A stretch of DNA of 23,249 nt, taken from the NCBI GenBank assembly GCA_902803725.1, contig CADCRD010000164.1, positions 1 through 23,249 on the forward strand, read 5' to 3'. Position 1 is the stretch's first letter; every line of letters begins with the position of its first letter. This document shows, one piece after another, positions 7,739 to 13,890 of the stretch. This DNA comes from an uncultured Eubacteriales bacterium (GTDB lineage Bacteria; Bacillota; Clostridia; Peptostreptococcales; Anaerovoracaceae). A program made the position numbers and the translations under genes. The notes below the pieces were generated by a model that made no database searches, was not told the origin of the DNA, and worked only from the letters and a program-made list of their open reading frames with translations.

Positions 7739-8278
7739 ATGAGTTTGGAAAATATAATTAAAGATTATCTGAAAAACAGAAAAAAGTATCAGAAGGTCGT
7801 CTGTGAAAACATTAAATGTATTCATGAGGAACTCAGCCATTATAATACGGACAGTTATCCTGATCTGAATGATTTTGTAATTTCAGGAAAAACCATGATA
7901 CAGCCGCCGACAAAGGGTAACAGTTTTGTAGATCAGACAGCAAAAGCATTTTTCAGATATCAGGAACTCACAAATAAATTCCTGGAAAAGCAGAATGAGC
8001 TTTATAACGAAAAGCTTGATCATTTAAATTATCTTAATTCACTTAAATGTCTTTATGATTCGATAGATCTTCAAATCATAAAACTTGATCCAAAGAACAA
8101 AATATCGATTGAGATATATATCAATGGAGGGAAAATCAGACAGATTGCAAATGAACTTGATTGTTCCTATAATACAGCCCGGCTGATACTAAACAAAAGC
8201 ATAACCAAAATAATAAACGGGGTAGATGAAAAACTGCTGATGGATTTTGAGCAGCAGGAAACAGATAAGGATAATTAA
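7739..8278 (+). CDS. orphan regulator-like protein with sigma-region-4-type helix-turn-helix (ArpU/RinA-like)
   Basis: I do not recognise this 179-residue protein with certainty. Residues about 65-105 look like a long, Glu/Lys-rich helix with coiled-coil character. Residues about 131-156 (K-I-R-Q-I-A-N-E-L-D-C-S-Y-N-T-A-R) match the helix-turn-helix of sigma factor region 4, as in phage late-gene activators of the ArpU/RinA/DUF1492 kind, which share the layout of N-terminal helices followed by this HTH. The start is supported by an AGGAG site 8 bases before the ATG. It has its own promoter and is followed by a strong inverted repeat. No phage genes surround it, so it could be a phage remnant, a domesticated regulator or an anti-sigma-like accessory protein. 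DNA binding is inferred only from the HTH pattern. Confidence 0.6.
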   Translation: MSLENIIKDYLKNRKKYQKVVCENIKCIHEELSHYNTDSYPDLNDFVISGKTMIQPPTKGNSFVDQTAKAFFRYQELTNKFLEKQNELYNEKLDHLNYLNSLKCLYDSIDLQIIKLDPKNKISIEIYINGGKIRQIANELDCSYNTARLILNKSITKIINGVDEKLLMDFEQQETDKDN

Positions 8279-8300
8279 AAACAGAAGGATTTGGATAAAC

Positions 8301-8346
8301 ATACTTAACTATTCCTAAAATCATAATTTTGGGAATAGTTAAGTAT
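8301..8346 (+). terminator. 21-bp inverted repeat, probable terminator of the 7739 gene
   Basis: Two 21-base arms (8301-8321 and 8326-8346) pair over their full length with a single G-U and a four-base CATA loop; TTT follows on the + strand. The repeat begins 22 bases after the stop codon. The stem is AT-rich and much longer than the other terminators in this window. It lies between convergent genes and could serve both directions, although the - strand side lacks a T run. Confidence 0.65.
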
Positions 8347-8582
8347 TTTAATGACCCAAACTCGGATTTTTTATATAAAGCTGTGTACATATGTTTACAA
8401 ATGTTGAAATTCCAACAAAAAACAATGCGAGGCTCAAAATTGCGTTTTAAGCGTCTTTTTTTGATACCATAAGGTAATTATACCTCGAAAATCAATCATA
8501 AACTGCCCTAACAGCTAATTTTGGCCTCTGGACCATTGAGTAAAGTAATTAAGTTGTAGAGATTTGGAGTTAAATAGAAAAT
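8347..8582. other. 235-bp intergenic stretch without a recognisable gene
   Basis: This AT-rich gap lies between the inverted repeat and the end of the LysM gene. I see no convincing coding frame. It holds a small perfect palindrome, TGTTG-AAATTC-CAACA (8402-8417), a run of seven T residues near 8456-8462, and an AGGTAATTATACCT near-palindrome around 8473-8486. None makes a clear intrinsic terminator for the - strand gene, so the end of that transcript is not obvious. Confidence 0.6.
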
Positions 8583-8912
8583 CTATGAAACTGGCACTTT
8601 TAATATCTGTCCGGGATGAATGGCCGCATCATCAAGGTCATTTGCCTTCTGTATAAGATATACAGCCTTGCGTTTATCCATATCATCGGACATATTGTTT
8701 GAAGCTATATCCCAAAGAGTTTCACCGGGAAGAACTTCTACAGTTATGAAATTGTCATTTGATTCGCCGCTGACAACATTCAGACCTAAAATCGAGTTAA
8801 ATCCGATAACAGCCATTATTATTATCATTGCAACAAAACATGTGAATCTTATTTTTGATTTTACTCTTATCTGCTTTCTTCTTTTTATACGATTATCTAT
8901 TCTCATTTCCAT
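8583..8912 (-). CDS. yneA: YneA-type LysM protein, probable SOS-induced cell-division suppressor
   Basis: The protein has 109 residues: a basic N-terminus rich in Arg/Lys (1-22), one membrane segment (about 21-43), a short linker, and one LysM domain (about 57-106) with V-L-P-G-E-T-L-W-D-I-A, I-Q-K-A-N-D-L and I-H-P-G-Q-I-L-K-V-P. This is the size and layout of Bacillus YneA, which is made during the SOS response and blocks division until DNA is repaired; LysM binds peptidoglycan. The promoter carries three LexA-like boxes, which supports the assignment strongly. The ATG at 8912 is chosen because GGAGGTG lies 5 bases before it; an in-frame ATG seven codons upstream overlaps that site. lexA, often adjacent and divergent, is absent. 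The gene lies just downstream of the mismatch-repair gene string on the same strand. Confidence 0.85.
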   Translation of the reverse strand: MEMRIDNRIKRRKQIRVKSKIRFTCFVAMIIIMAVIGFNSILGLNVVSGESNDNFITVEVLPGETLWDIASNNMSDDMDKRKAVYLIQKANDLDDAAIHPGQILKVPVS

Positions 8913-8931
8913 GATCACACCTCCGATATTC

Positions 8932-8956
8932 AATATGATGGCAATTCCATCATATT
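8932..8956 (-). repeat. perfect inverted repeat in the 5' leader of the LysM gene
   Basis: Arms of ten bases, AATATGATGG and CCATCATATT, flank a five-base loop. The repeat lies between the promoter and the ribosome binding site (8918-8924), within the predicted transcript. It could be an mRNA structure that affects translation or stability, or a protein-binding site. It has no T run and is not a terminator. Confidence 0.7.
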
Positions 8957-8980
8957 CTCATCTCCCCTGTTCACCTTTCT

Positions 8981-8993
8981 GAACGTTTGTTCG
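8981..8993. promoter_or_regulatory. LexA (SOS) box 1, just downstream of the -10
   Basis: Read on the - strand the site is CGAACAAACGTTC, a full match to the core of the Gram-positive SOS box CGAAC-RNRY-GTTYC. It lies 8 bases past the -10, about where transcription would start. Confidence 0.85.
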
Positions 8994-9000
8994 TATATAA

Positions 9001-9029
9001 AGAATAAACGAATGTTCGCATTTTGTCAA
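9001..9029 (-). promoter_or_regulatory. SigA-type promoter of the LysM gene
   Basis: On the - strand, a perfect TTGACA (9024-9029) is separated by exactly 17 bases from TATTCT (9001-9006). The promoter is strong by sequence and would need repression, which the three LexA-like boxes around it can supply. Confidence 0.85.
9006..9018. promoter_or_regulatory. LexA (SOS) box 2, in the promoter spacer
   Basis: On the - strand the site is CGAAC-ATTC-GTTT, one half perfect and the other degenerate. It lies between the -35 and -10 hexamers, where a bound repressor would exclude RNA polymerase. Confidence 0.65.
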
Positions 9030-9038
9030 CACTTTTTT

Positions 9039-9051
9039 GAACATTTGTTCG
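9039..9051. promoter_or_regulatory. LexA (SOS) box 3, upstream of the -35
   Basis: On the - strand the site is CGAACAAATGTTC, again a full match to the SOS core. It lies 10 bases upstream of the -35, between the promoter and the terminator of the preceding gene string. Confidence 0.82.
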
Positions 9052-9054
9052 AGC

Positions 9055-9086
9055 AAAAAAAGAACACCCTTATTTTCATGGTGCCC
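9055..9086 (-). terminator. intrinsic terminator of the long - strand gene string
   Basis: On the - strand, GGGCACC (9080-9086) pairs with GGTGTTC-type sequence (7 bp, two G-U pairs) and is followed by seven T residues (9055-9061). It lies about 50 bases after the stop of the TVP38 gene and separates the long transcript from the SOS promoter. Confidence 0.75.
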
Positions 9087-9134
9087 TTTGATTATTTACA
9101 TAGCTTTATACATATCGCGGAGGCCGCTGACAGA

Positions 9135-9950
9135 TCACTTATTATCGGTCAGATCATTTTTGCTGTCATTATTATCAGGATGCGGAGACTTCACTGCTTT
9201 CCTTTCTATAAACGCGAATATGTGCTTGTGAAAAATGATCCCCAGCACAAACAAGACAAGAGCTATGACGGCTATAACTATAGCTGATATATAGCTGGAT
9301 GCAGCTATATTCTTTCCTATTAAAAGTGATCCCATCATTCCTGGTATCCTGCCGAGAAGAGATGCTGCCAGAAATGGCTTTAATTTCATTTCAGAAACAC
9401 CAGCAGCGTAATTACAAAGATCCTTTGGTACACCGGGTATCAGAAAAATGAAGAATACGATGATTATCGCTTTGCGGCTGCGAAGCCTTTCAACATAGTG
9501 ATCCATCTTCTCCTGTCCAAAGATGAAATACATAGCATCTTTACCCAGCCATTTTGCTACATAGTATGTTAAAAATGATCCTATAGCTGCACCAATTATC
9601 GAATACAGACATCCGAGCCAGAATCCCCATGCAAGCCCGGCGCCCATCTGAAGCCATTGCCCTGGTATAATACAAATTACGATCTGTAATATCTGAGCAC
9701 CTATATAGATCGGAACGCTCAGCATTCTGTTGCTGTTTAAAAGATTCTGGACTTTGTTAACGCTGGATACTGAATCGATCAGCTGGTGCTGGAAAAACCA
9801 GATATAAGCAGGCAGACCTATAACTATAACAAAAAGAAACACCAGCTTAACATATGCAAGGATCTTTTGGTTTTTTATTATATTGTCATTATTATATTTC
9901 TCAGTCATTACAATAAATAAATTACGACAACCAACTATAATTTTATGCAT
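9135..9950 (-). CDS. TVP38/TMEM64 (DedA/VTT superfamily) membrane protein
   Basis: The protein is up to 271 residues, with about six hydrophobic segments: one near residues 32-52, further ones across 75-210, and a last one near 220-245. The VTT-domain features are visible: a G-x-x-x-G-x-x-x-x-Y-x-x-x-x-x-x-G pattern (G-S-F-L-T-Y-Y-V-A-K-W-L-G), and F-L-I-P-G-V-P-K-D-L followed by Y-A-A-G-V-S. Related DedA and TVP38 proteins are linked to lipid scrambling or undecaprenyl-phosphate handling and to envelope stress, but the substrate here is unknown. The start is uncertain. The ATG at 9950 overlaps the ynbB end, with AAGAAGG touching the ATG directly, while the in-frame ATG at 9908 has no ribosome binding site. 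It is the last gene of the - strand string, before a terminator. Confidence 0.85.
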   Translation of the reverse strand: MHKIIVGCRNLFIVMTEKYNNDNIIKNQKILAYVKLVFLFVIVIGLPAYIWFFQHQLIDSVSSVNKVQNLLNSNRMLSVPIYIGAQILQIVICIIPGQWLQMGAGLAWGFWLGCLYSIIGAAIGSFLTYYVAKWLGKDAMYFIFGQEKMDHYVERLRSRKAIIIVFFIFLIPGVPKDLCNYAAGVSEMKLKPFLAASLLGRIPGMMGSLLIGKNIAASSYISAIVIAVIALVLFVLGIIFHKHIFAFIERKAVKSPHPDNNDSKNDLTDNK

Positions 9951-11224
9951 CCTTCTTTGATCATGCTGTCAAGTGCCATAAGCACACCGAATTTAGAATA
10001 CTCATATGTTAATCCGCCCTGAAAATACACATTATAAGGATCGCGCATCGGTCCGTCGGCAGACAATTCTATGCTGCTTCCCTGAACGAATGCACCTGCA
10101 GCCATGATCACCTGATCGTCATAACCCGGCATATCCCAGGGTTCAGGAATGACAAATGAATCGACAGGCGCTGCCTTTTGCACACCGCGGCAGAATGCAA
10201 CCAGAGCCTCAGGAGTCCTTAACTTGACGGCCTGTATGATATCACTGCGTTCTTCGTCTGGAGCAGGACACACTTCATATCCAAGCGTTTCAAAGACTTT
10301 TCCGCACAAAACCGCACCTTTCAATGCACCATTTACTACTTTGGGGGCCATGAACAATCCCTGCAGCATATTTCTTGTCTGACCGAATGTAAGCCCGCAT
10401 TCATCGCCAATGCCGGGGCATGTGAGCCTGTAAGCAACTTTTTCCACAAGATCTTTTCGGCCGGCGACATATCCTCCTGAAAGCGCAAGACCACCTCCCG
10501 GATTCTTTATAAGAGAGCCTGCCATAATATCAATGCCTGTCTGGGTAGGTTCCTTCACAGCCAGGAATTCACCGTAGCAGTTATCTGCCATGCAAATGAT
10601 TTTTGGATCAATGCTTTTTACAAATGCACATGTTCGTTCGATTTCATTTATAGTAACAGCCGGACGCCAGCCATATCCTGTAGCTCTCTGCATGCATACC
10701 ATTGCAGTATTTTCGTTTATTGCTTCTTTAAGAGCAGCCTGATCGATGTGACCGTCCGGGTCCAGTTCAACCTGCTTATACTTGATGCCGAATTCCCTGA
10801 GAGACCCCATGCCTTCTCCGCGTATCCCGATCACTTCTTCCAGCGTGTCATACGGTCTGCCTGTGCAGTATATCATCTCATCTCCGGGTCTTAAAACGCC
10901 GGAAAGCGCCAGAGACAAGGCATGTGTCCCGTTTACGATCTGGGTCCTGACCAGAGCTGACTGTGCACCGAACACTTCAGCGAATATCTTCTCTGTGATC
11001 TCACGTCCGGCATCGTCGTATCCATAGCCGGTGTTCCATGAAAAATGCGTGTCCGAAAGACGGTATTTTTGCATCGCTTTGAGGACTTTATACTGGTTAT
11101 AAGCTGTTATGTCATTCAGCTTTTCGAATTGCGCTGAGACTTCATTCTCGGCCTTGTTTACTATATCGACAGCAACAGGAGAAATACCCATGCTGCCAGT
11201 CAGAAGTTCTGTTGTATTATCCAT
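9935..11224 (-). CDS. ynbB: PLP-dependent methionine gamma-lyase-like protein (YnbB, 'aluminium resistance' family)
   Basis: The 429-residue protein is in the aspartate aminotransferase fold class. Visible motifs are N-G-T-H-A-L (98-103), a probable cofactor-phosphate region, A-D-N-C-Y-G-E-F with D214 expected to contact the pyridine nitrogen, and G-S-L-I-K-N-P-G-G-G with K240 as the probable PLP lysine. It is the usual length for the family. The family is annotated from a plasmid aluminium-resistance clone and from similarity to Cys/Met enzymes; the true substrate is not known. In Firmicutes it often sits near miaA/hfq and glnR or lexA. Here a recombinase and an unknown gene separate it from miaA. 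It starts 2 bases after the upstream stop and overlaps the TVP38 gene by 16 bases if that gene starts at 9950. Confidence 0.92.
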   Translation of the reverse strand: MDNTTELLTGSMGISPVAVDIVNKAENEVSAQFEKLNDITAYNQYKVLKAMQKYRLSDTHFSWNTGYGYDDAGREITEKIFAEVFGAQSALVRTQIVNGTHALSLALSGVLRPGDEMIYCTGRPYDTLEEVIGIRGEGMGSLREFGIKYKQVELDPDGHIDQAALKEAINENTAMVCMQRATGYGWRPAVTINEIERTCAFVKSIDPKIICMADNCYGEFLAVKEPTQTGIDIMAGSLIKNPGGGLALSGGYVAGRKDLVEKVAYRLTCPGIGDECGLTFGQTRNMLQGLFMAPKVVNGALKGAVLCGKVFETLGYEVCPAPDEERSDIIQAVKLRTPEALVAFCRGVQKAAPVDSFVIPEPWDMPGYDDQVIMAAGAFVQGSSIELSADGPMRDPYNVYFQGGLTYEYSKFGVLMALDSMIKEGCIKL

Positions 11225-11226
11225 TA

Positions 11227-11748
11227 TTATTCATCTCCATCTTCATCTTCATCTTCACTGCGGCTTAGAGGAAACTGAAATATCTTTCCTTCATCTTTAT
11301 CAAACGGATGATAATCAAGTCCGGACATATCACCAATGTCTTCCAGTTCATCCTGATCAGTATAAAGAAAGCAGCTTTCTTCCAGAATGTTGATTTTATC
11401 TCTTTTTCTCAGTATCCTGTCACATCCTGTCTCCGGATTACCGTCAAATGCACATCCACTGCAGATGTCATAGCAAAATGGTGCCAGCTGTTCTTCGAAT
11501 TCAGAATCACTCATCAGCATGACTTCATCTTCTTCTATTGTGGTAAGGTTATTAAAATTGACATAAACAGTTCTTATATCCTCGTGAACGAAAAATGGAT
11601 TTGTTTCTGCATCATCATTCAGATACTGCATCTTAACAAAACCGTCGTTCTTTTTTACGACTTCTTCGACAAACTGGTCCAGATTTGCAATATTATCAGG
11701 ATACAAATACTGCTCCATTTCATTTGTTTTTATCACTTTTTTCTTCAT
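11227..11748 (-). CDS. unknown acidic protein with a cysteine cluster, overlapping the recombinase gene
   Basis: I do not recognise this 173-residue protein. The N-terminus is short and basic (M-K-K-K), and the rest is strongly acidic, ending in an Asp/Glu run (S-E-D-E-D-E-D-G-D-E). Four cysteines cluster as C92-x3-C96-x2-C99-x9-C109 (F-C-Y-D-I-C-S-G-C-A-F-D-G), with a fifth at C126; the spacing suits a zinc or iron-sulphur site, though this is inference. No membrane segment or signal peptide is evident. I chose the ATG at 11748 because GAGGA lies 8 bases before it; frame continues upstream inside the recombinase gene. The coding region overlaps the recombinase 3' end by 29 bases, so translational coupling and a shared function are plausible. 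ynbB follows after 2 bases. Confidence 0.75.
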   Translation of the reverse strand: MKKKVIKTNEMEQYLYPDNIANLDQFVEEVVKKNDGFVKMQYLNDDAETNPFFVHEDIRTVYVNFNNLTTIEEDEVMLMSDSEFEEQLAPFCYDICSGCAFDGNPETGCDRILRKRDKINILEESCFLYTDQDELEDIGDMSGLDYHPFDKDEGKIFQFPLSRSEDEDEDGDE

Positions 11749-12916
11749 TTGTTTGTTCCTCATTGTTTTCTTTTCTTTCGATTTCCCACTCCATATCACG
11801 CACAAGATCACGTCTTGTATTCATCTTATGCTTTGCATAAAGCTGCGTAGTTGTGATCTGTTCATGATCCAGAAGTTCCTGAACATCGAATATCGAGTTG
11901 CCGCGCCCTATGAGACTGGTTGCTGTAGTAGCCCTCAGCTTGTGCGGGCTGTAGCCGGATTTGCGCGAAACATTCATACCGATAGATGTATATTTTTTGA
12001 CCAGCTCGCGTATCTGTCTTTCCGTCATACGTTTTTTCTGCAGTGATAAAAACAGCGCATCCGCATGCTCTTCAGGCAGATCCTGCGAAGGTCTTTCGTT
12101 TTCTGTATAATCACGCACAGCCTCCGTCACAGACCGGTTCAGCGGCATCGAAGATTCCTTGCCCCTTTTTCTGTATATAGTAAATTCCCCTCTTGAATAA
12201 TTAAAACTGGACACATTCAGTTGCTGCAGTTCCGAAAGCCTCAGTCCGTATGTCAGGAAAATAATAAGTATGGCTTTGTCCCTTAGCTTTGTCTTTTCCC
12301 AGTATTCATGTTCCTTCTTAGTCAGTCCGCTGCCGGTCGTCACAGCATCCAGCATTATCATTACTTCATCGTCCTGCAGTGCCTTTATCTCCTTTTCACC
12401 GGGCTTTGGCACGCGGATCGGATCAAATCCGTCAGTTATATTCTTTGGCAAAAGTTCATCTCTGTAGAGCTGCTTGAACATCACCGATAAAGACGACTTT
12501 TTTCTGGCAAGCGATCTGTTGCTGTTTTCGTAATAATAAACGGCATCGCCTGATTCAACCGTATAATTACGGCAGTAGTCTATGAACATATTGACATGTG
12601 CAGCTTTAATTTTCTTGAAATCACTTAACTTTATTTCTTCAGGACTCTTTTTTTCAGATTTCTGTCCGGAATCATTTTCGCTGATCAGATCTGTCTCCGT
12701 CAGCAGATAATTGCAGAAAAAAGTTATATCATGAAGGTAAGCCAGTCTTGTCATCGGCAGTACATTTCCTTTAAGATAAGCAAAAAAACCCTGCATGAAA
12801 GACGGAAGTCCCCTTTCAAGTTCATTGCACTTTTCATTGATCTGATGCTCTTTCATCACAACGTTATCGGGTTTGTCGCTCTTGTTATGTACTCTGAGAA
12901 TTTTCTTTTTGGTCAT
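11720..12916 (-). CDS. tyrosine recombinase / site-specific integrase (XerC/D-like)
   Basis: This enzyme cuts and rejoins DNA at specific sites through a phosphotyrosine intermediate. Of 398 residues, the N-terminal SAM-like core-binding domain spans about 35-160, and the catalytic domain about 175-370 has all expected residues: R226 (G-L-R-L-S-E-L), K near 250-253 (Y-R-K-R-G-K-E), H325-x-x-R328 (S-P-H-K-L-R-A-T), H351 (L-L-D-H-E) and nucleophile Y360 (T-Q-L-Y-A-K-H). It is about 100 residues longer than XerC/XerD, with a basic N-terminal extension, a polar insert (about 79-95, S-E-N-D-S-G-Q-K-S-E-K-K) and an acidic/Lys-rich tail. AGGAGA precedes the ATG by 6-7 bases. It follows miaA by 18 bases and overlaps the unknown gene. 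No excisionase, att repeats or other element genes are present, which favours a resident recombinase over a mobile element. Confidence 0.9.
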   Translation of the reverse strand: MTKKKILRVHNKSDKPDNVVMKEHQINEKCNELERGLPSFMQGFFAYLKGNVLPMTRLAYLHDITFFCNYLLTETDLISENDSGQKSEKKSPEEIKLSDFKKIKAAHVNMFIDYCRNYTVESGDAVYYYENSNRSLARKKSSLSVMFKQLYRDELLPKNITDGFDPIRVPKPGEKEIKALQDDEVMIMLDAVTTGSGLTKKEHEYWEKTKLRDKAILIIFLTYGLRLSELQQLNVSSFNYSRGEFTIYRKRGKESSMPLNRSVTEAVRDYTENERPSQDLPEEHADALFLSLQKKRMTERQIRELVKKYTSIGMNVSRKSGYSPHKLRATTATSLIGRGNSIFDVQELLDHEQITTTQLYAKHKMNTRRDLVRDMEWEIERKENNEEQTNEEKSDKNK

Positions 12917-12934
12917 TTCTTTTCTCCTGCAGTT

Positions 12935-13888
12935 TCACTGATTGCCGGAAAAATCACTTTCCCTCATCTTCGATTCGATCCAGCTTGAAATATCGTCTAA
13001 AGCCATTGTCTTGTCCGGATACAGATCTATATCAAACCACTTTAACTCCTTGTAACGTCTGAACCATGTCATCTGCCTTTTCGCATAATGACGGGTATTT
13101 TTCTTTACTGTGTTGATTGCTTCTTCCAGAGAATACTTGCCATCAAAGTAATCAATGATCTCTTTGTATCCGATACCTTTCATTGCTGTATCATCAGAAG
13201 TCAGCCCCATGTTCATGAGTGATCTTACTTCATCTATGAGCCCTGCACTGACCATCAGATCGACCCTTTTATTGATCCTGTCATACAGCCCGGCTCTGTC
13301 TCTTGTAAGACCGATCATGATGACATCGTAATCTGCCGTTTTTTTGCTTACATTGCCAAAGTCACGGATCGAGCCGCCGTTTTCACAGGCTTCAAGAGCT
13401 CTGATAACCCTTTTAAGATTATTTGGGTGAAGTCTTTCGGCTGCTTCAGGATCCTTTTTCTTGAGAAGCTCGTGAACATACTGTGCCCCTTTTTCTTCAG
13501 CTAATGCCGTCATCTTCTGACGAAACACGGAATTGTTTCCCTGAACGCCGAAGTCCATATCATAAATAAGGGAATTAAGATAAAGTCCTGTGCCGCCTGC
13601 GATCACAGGTATTTTAGCTCTGGAAAATATATCTTCAATAGCATCCTTTGCCATTTTATTATATTTGACGACTGAAAAATCTTCCCGCGGATCGATAACA
13701 TCGACGAGATGATGGCGTGCCTGAGCCAGTTCGTTCGAATCAGGTTTTGCGCTTCCTATATCCATGTATTTGTAAAGCTGCATGGAATCACAGGAGACGA
13801 TTTCTCCGTTAAAGCGATTTGCAATGCTTATGGCATATTCAGTTTTTCCGACGCCTGTAGGTCCGACTACGACAATTACTTTACGCAT
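12935..13888 (-). CDS. miaA: tRNA dimethylallyltransferase
   Basis: MiaA transfers dimethylallyl from DMAPP to A37 of tRNAs reading UNN codons. The 317 residues match the family. Visible are the P-loop G-P-T-G-V-G-K-T (9-16), D-S-M-Q-L-Y (34-39), A-R-H-H-L-V-D, the A-G-G-T-G-L-Y-L-N motif near residue 97, the I-G-L-T-R-D-R-x-x-L-Y-x-R-I-x-x-R-V-D segment, K-G-I-G-Y-K-E and the tRNA-binding T-R-x-Y-A-K-R-Q-x-T-W-F-R-R. The DMAPP it needs derives from the pathway fed by dxs in the same gene string. It starts two bases after mutL ends. The mutL-miaA pairing is ancestral in bacteria; hfq, often next, is absent here. Confidence 0.97.
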   Translation of the reverse strand: MRKVIVVVGPTGVGKTEYAISIANRFNGEIVSCDSMQLYKYMDIGSAKPDSNELAQARHHLVDVIDPREDFSVVKYNKMAKDAIEDIFSRAKIPVIAGGTGLYLNSLIYDMDFGVQGNNSVFRQKMTALAEEKGAQYVHELLKKKDPEAAERLHPNNLKRVIRALEACENGGSIRDFGNVSKKTADYDVIMIGLTRDRAGLYDRINKRVDLMVSAGLIDEVRSLMNMGLTSDDTAMKGIGYKEIIDYFDGKYSLEEAINTVKKNTRHYAKRQMTWFRRYKELKWFDIDLYPDKTMALDDISSWIESKMRESDFSGNQ

Positions 13889-13890
13889 TT

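Noticed and set aside
9012..9287. + strand frames beginning in the SOS promoter region
   Set aside because: They start within LexA boxes, have no ribosome binding site and run antisense into the TVP38 gene.
11308..11850. 180-codon + strand frame opposite the unknown acidic protein
   Set aside because: The - strand frame has a better ribosome binding site, fits the gene string and has ordered cysteines; the + strand product is Phe/Ile-rich noise typical of antisense to acidic codons.
11227..13888. Integrated mobile element carrying the recombinase
   Set aside because: No direct repeats, tRNA target, excisionase or cargo genes; flanking genes are intact and tightly packed in the same orientation.
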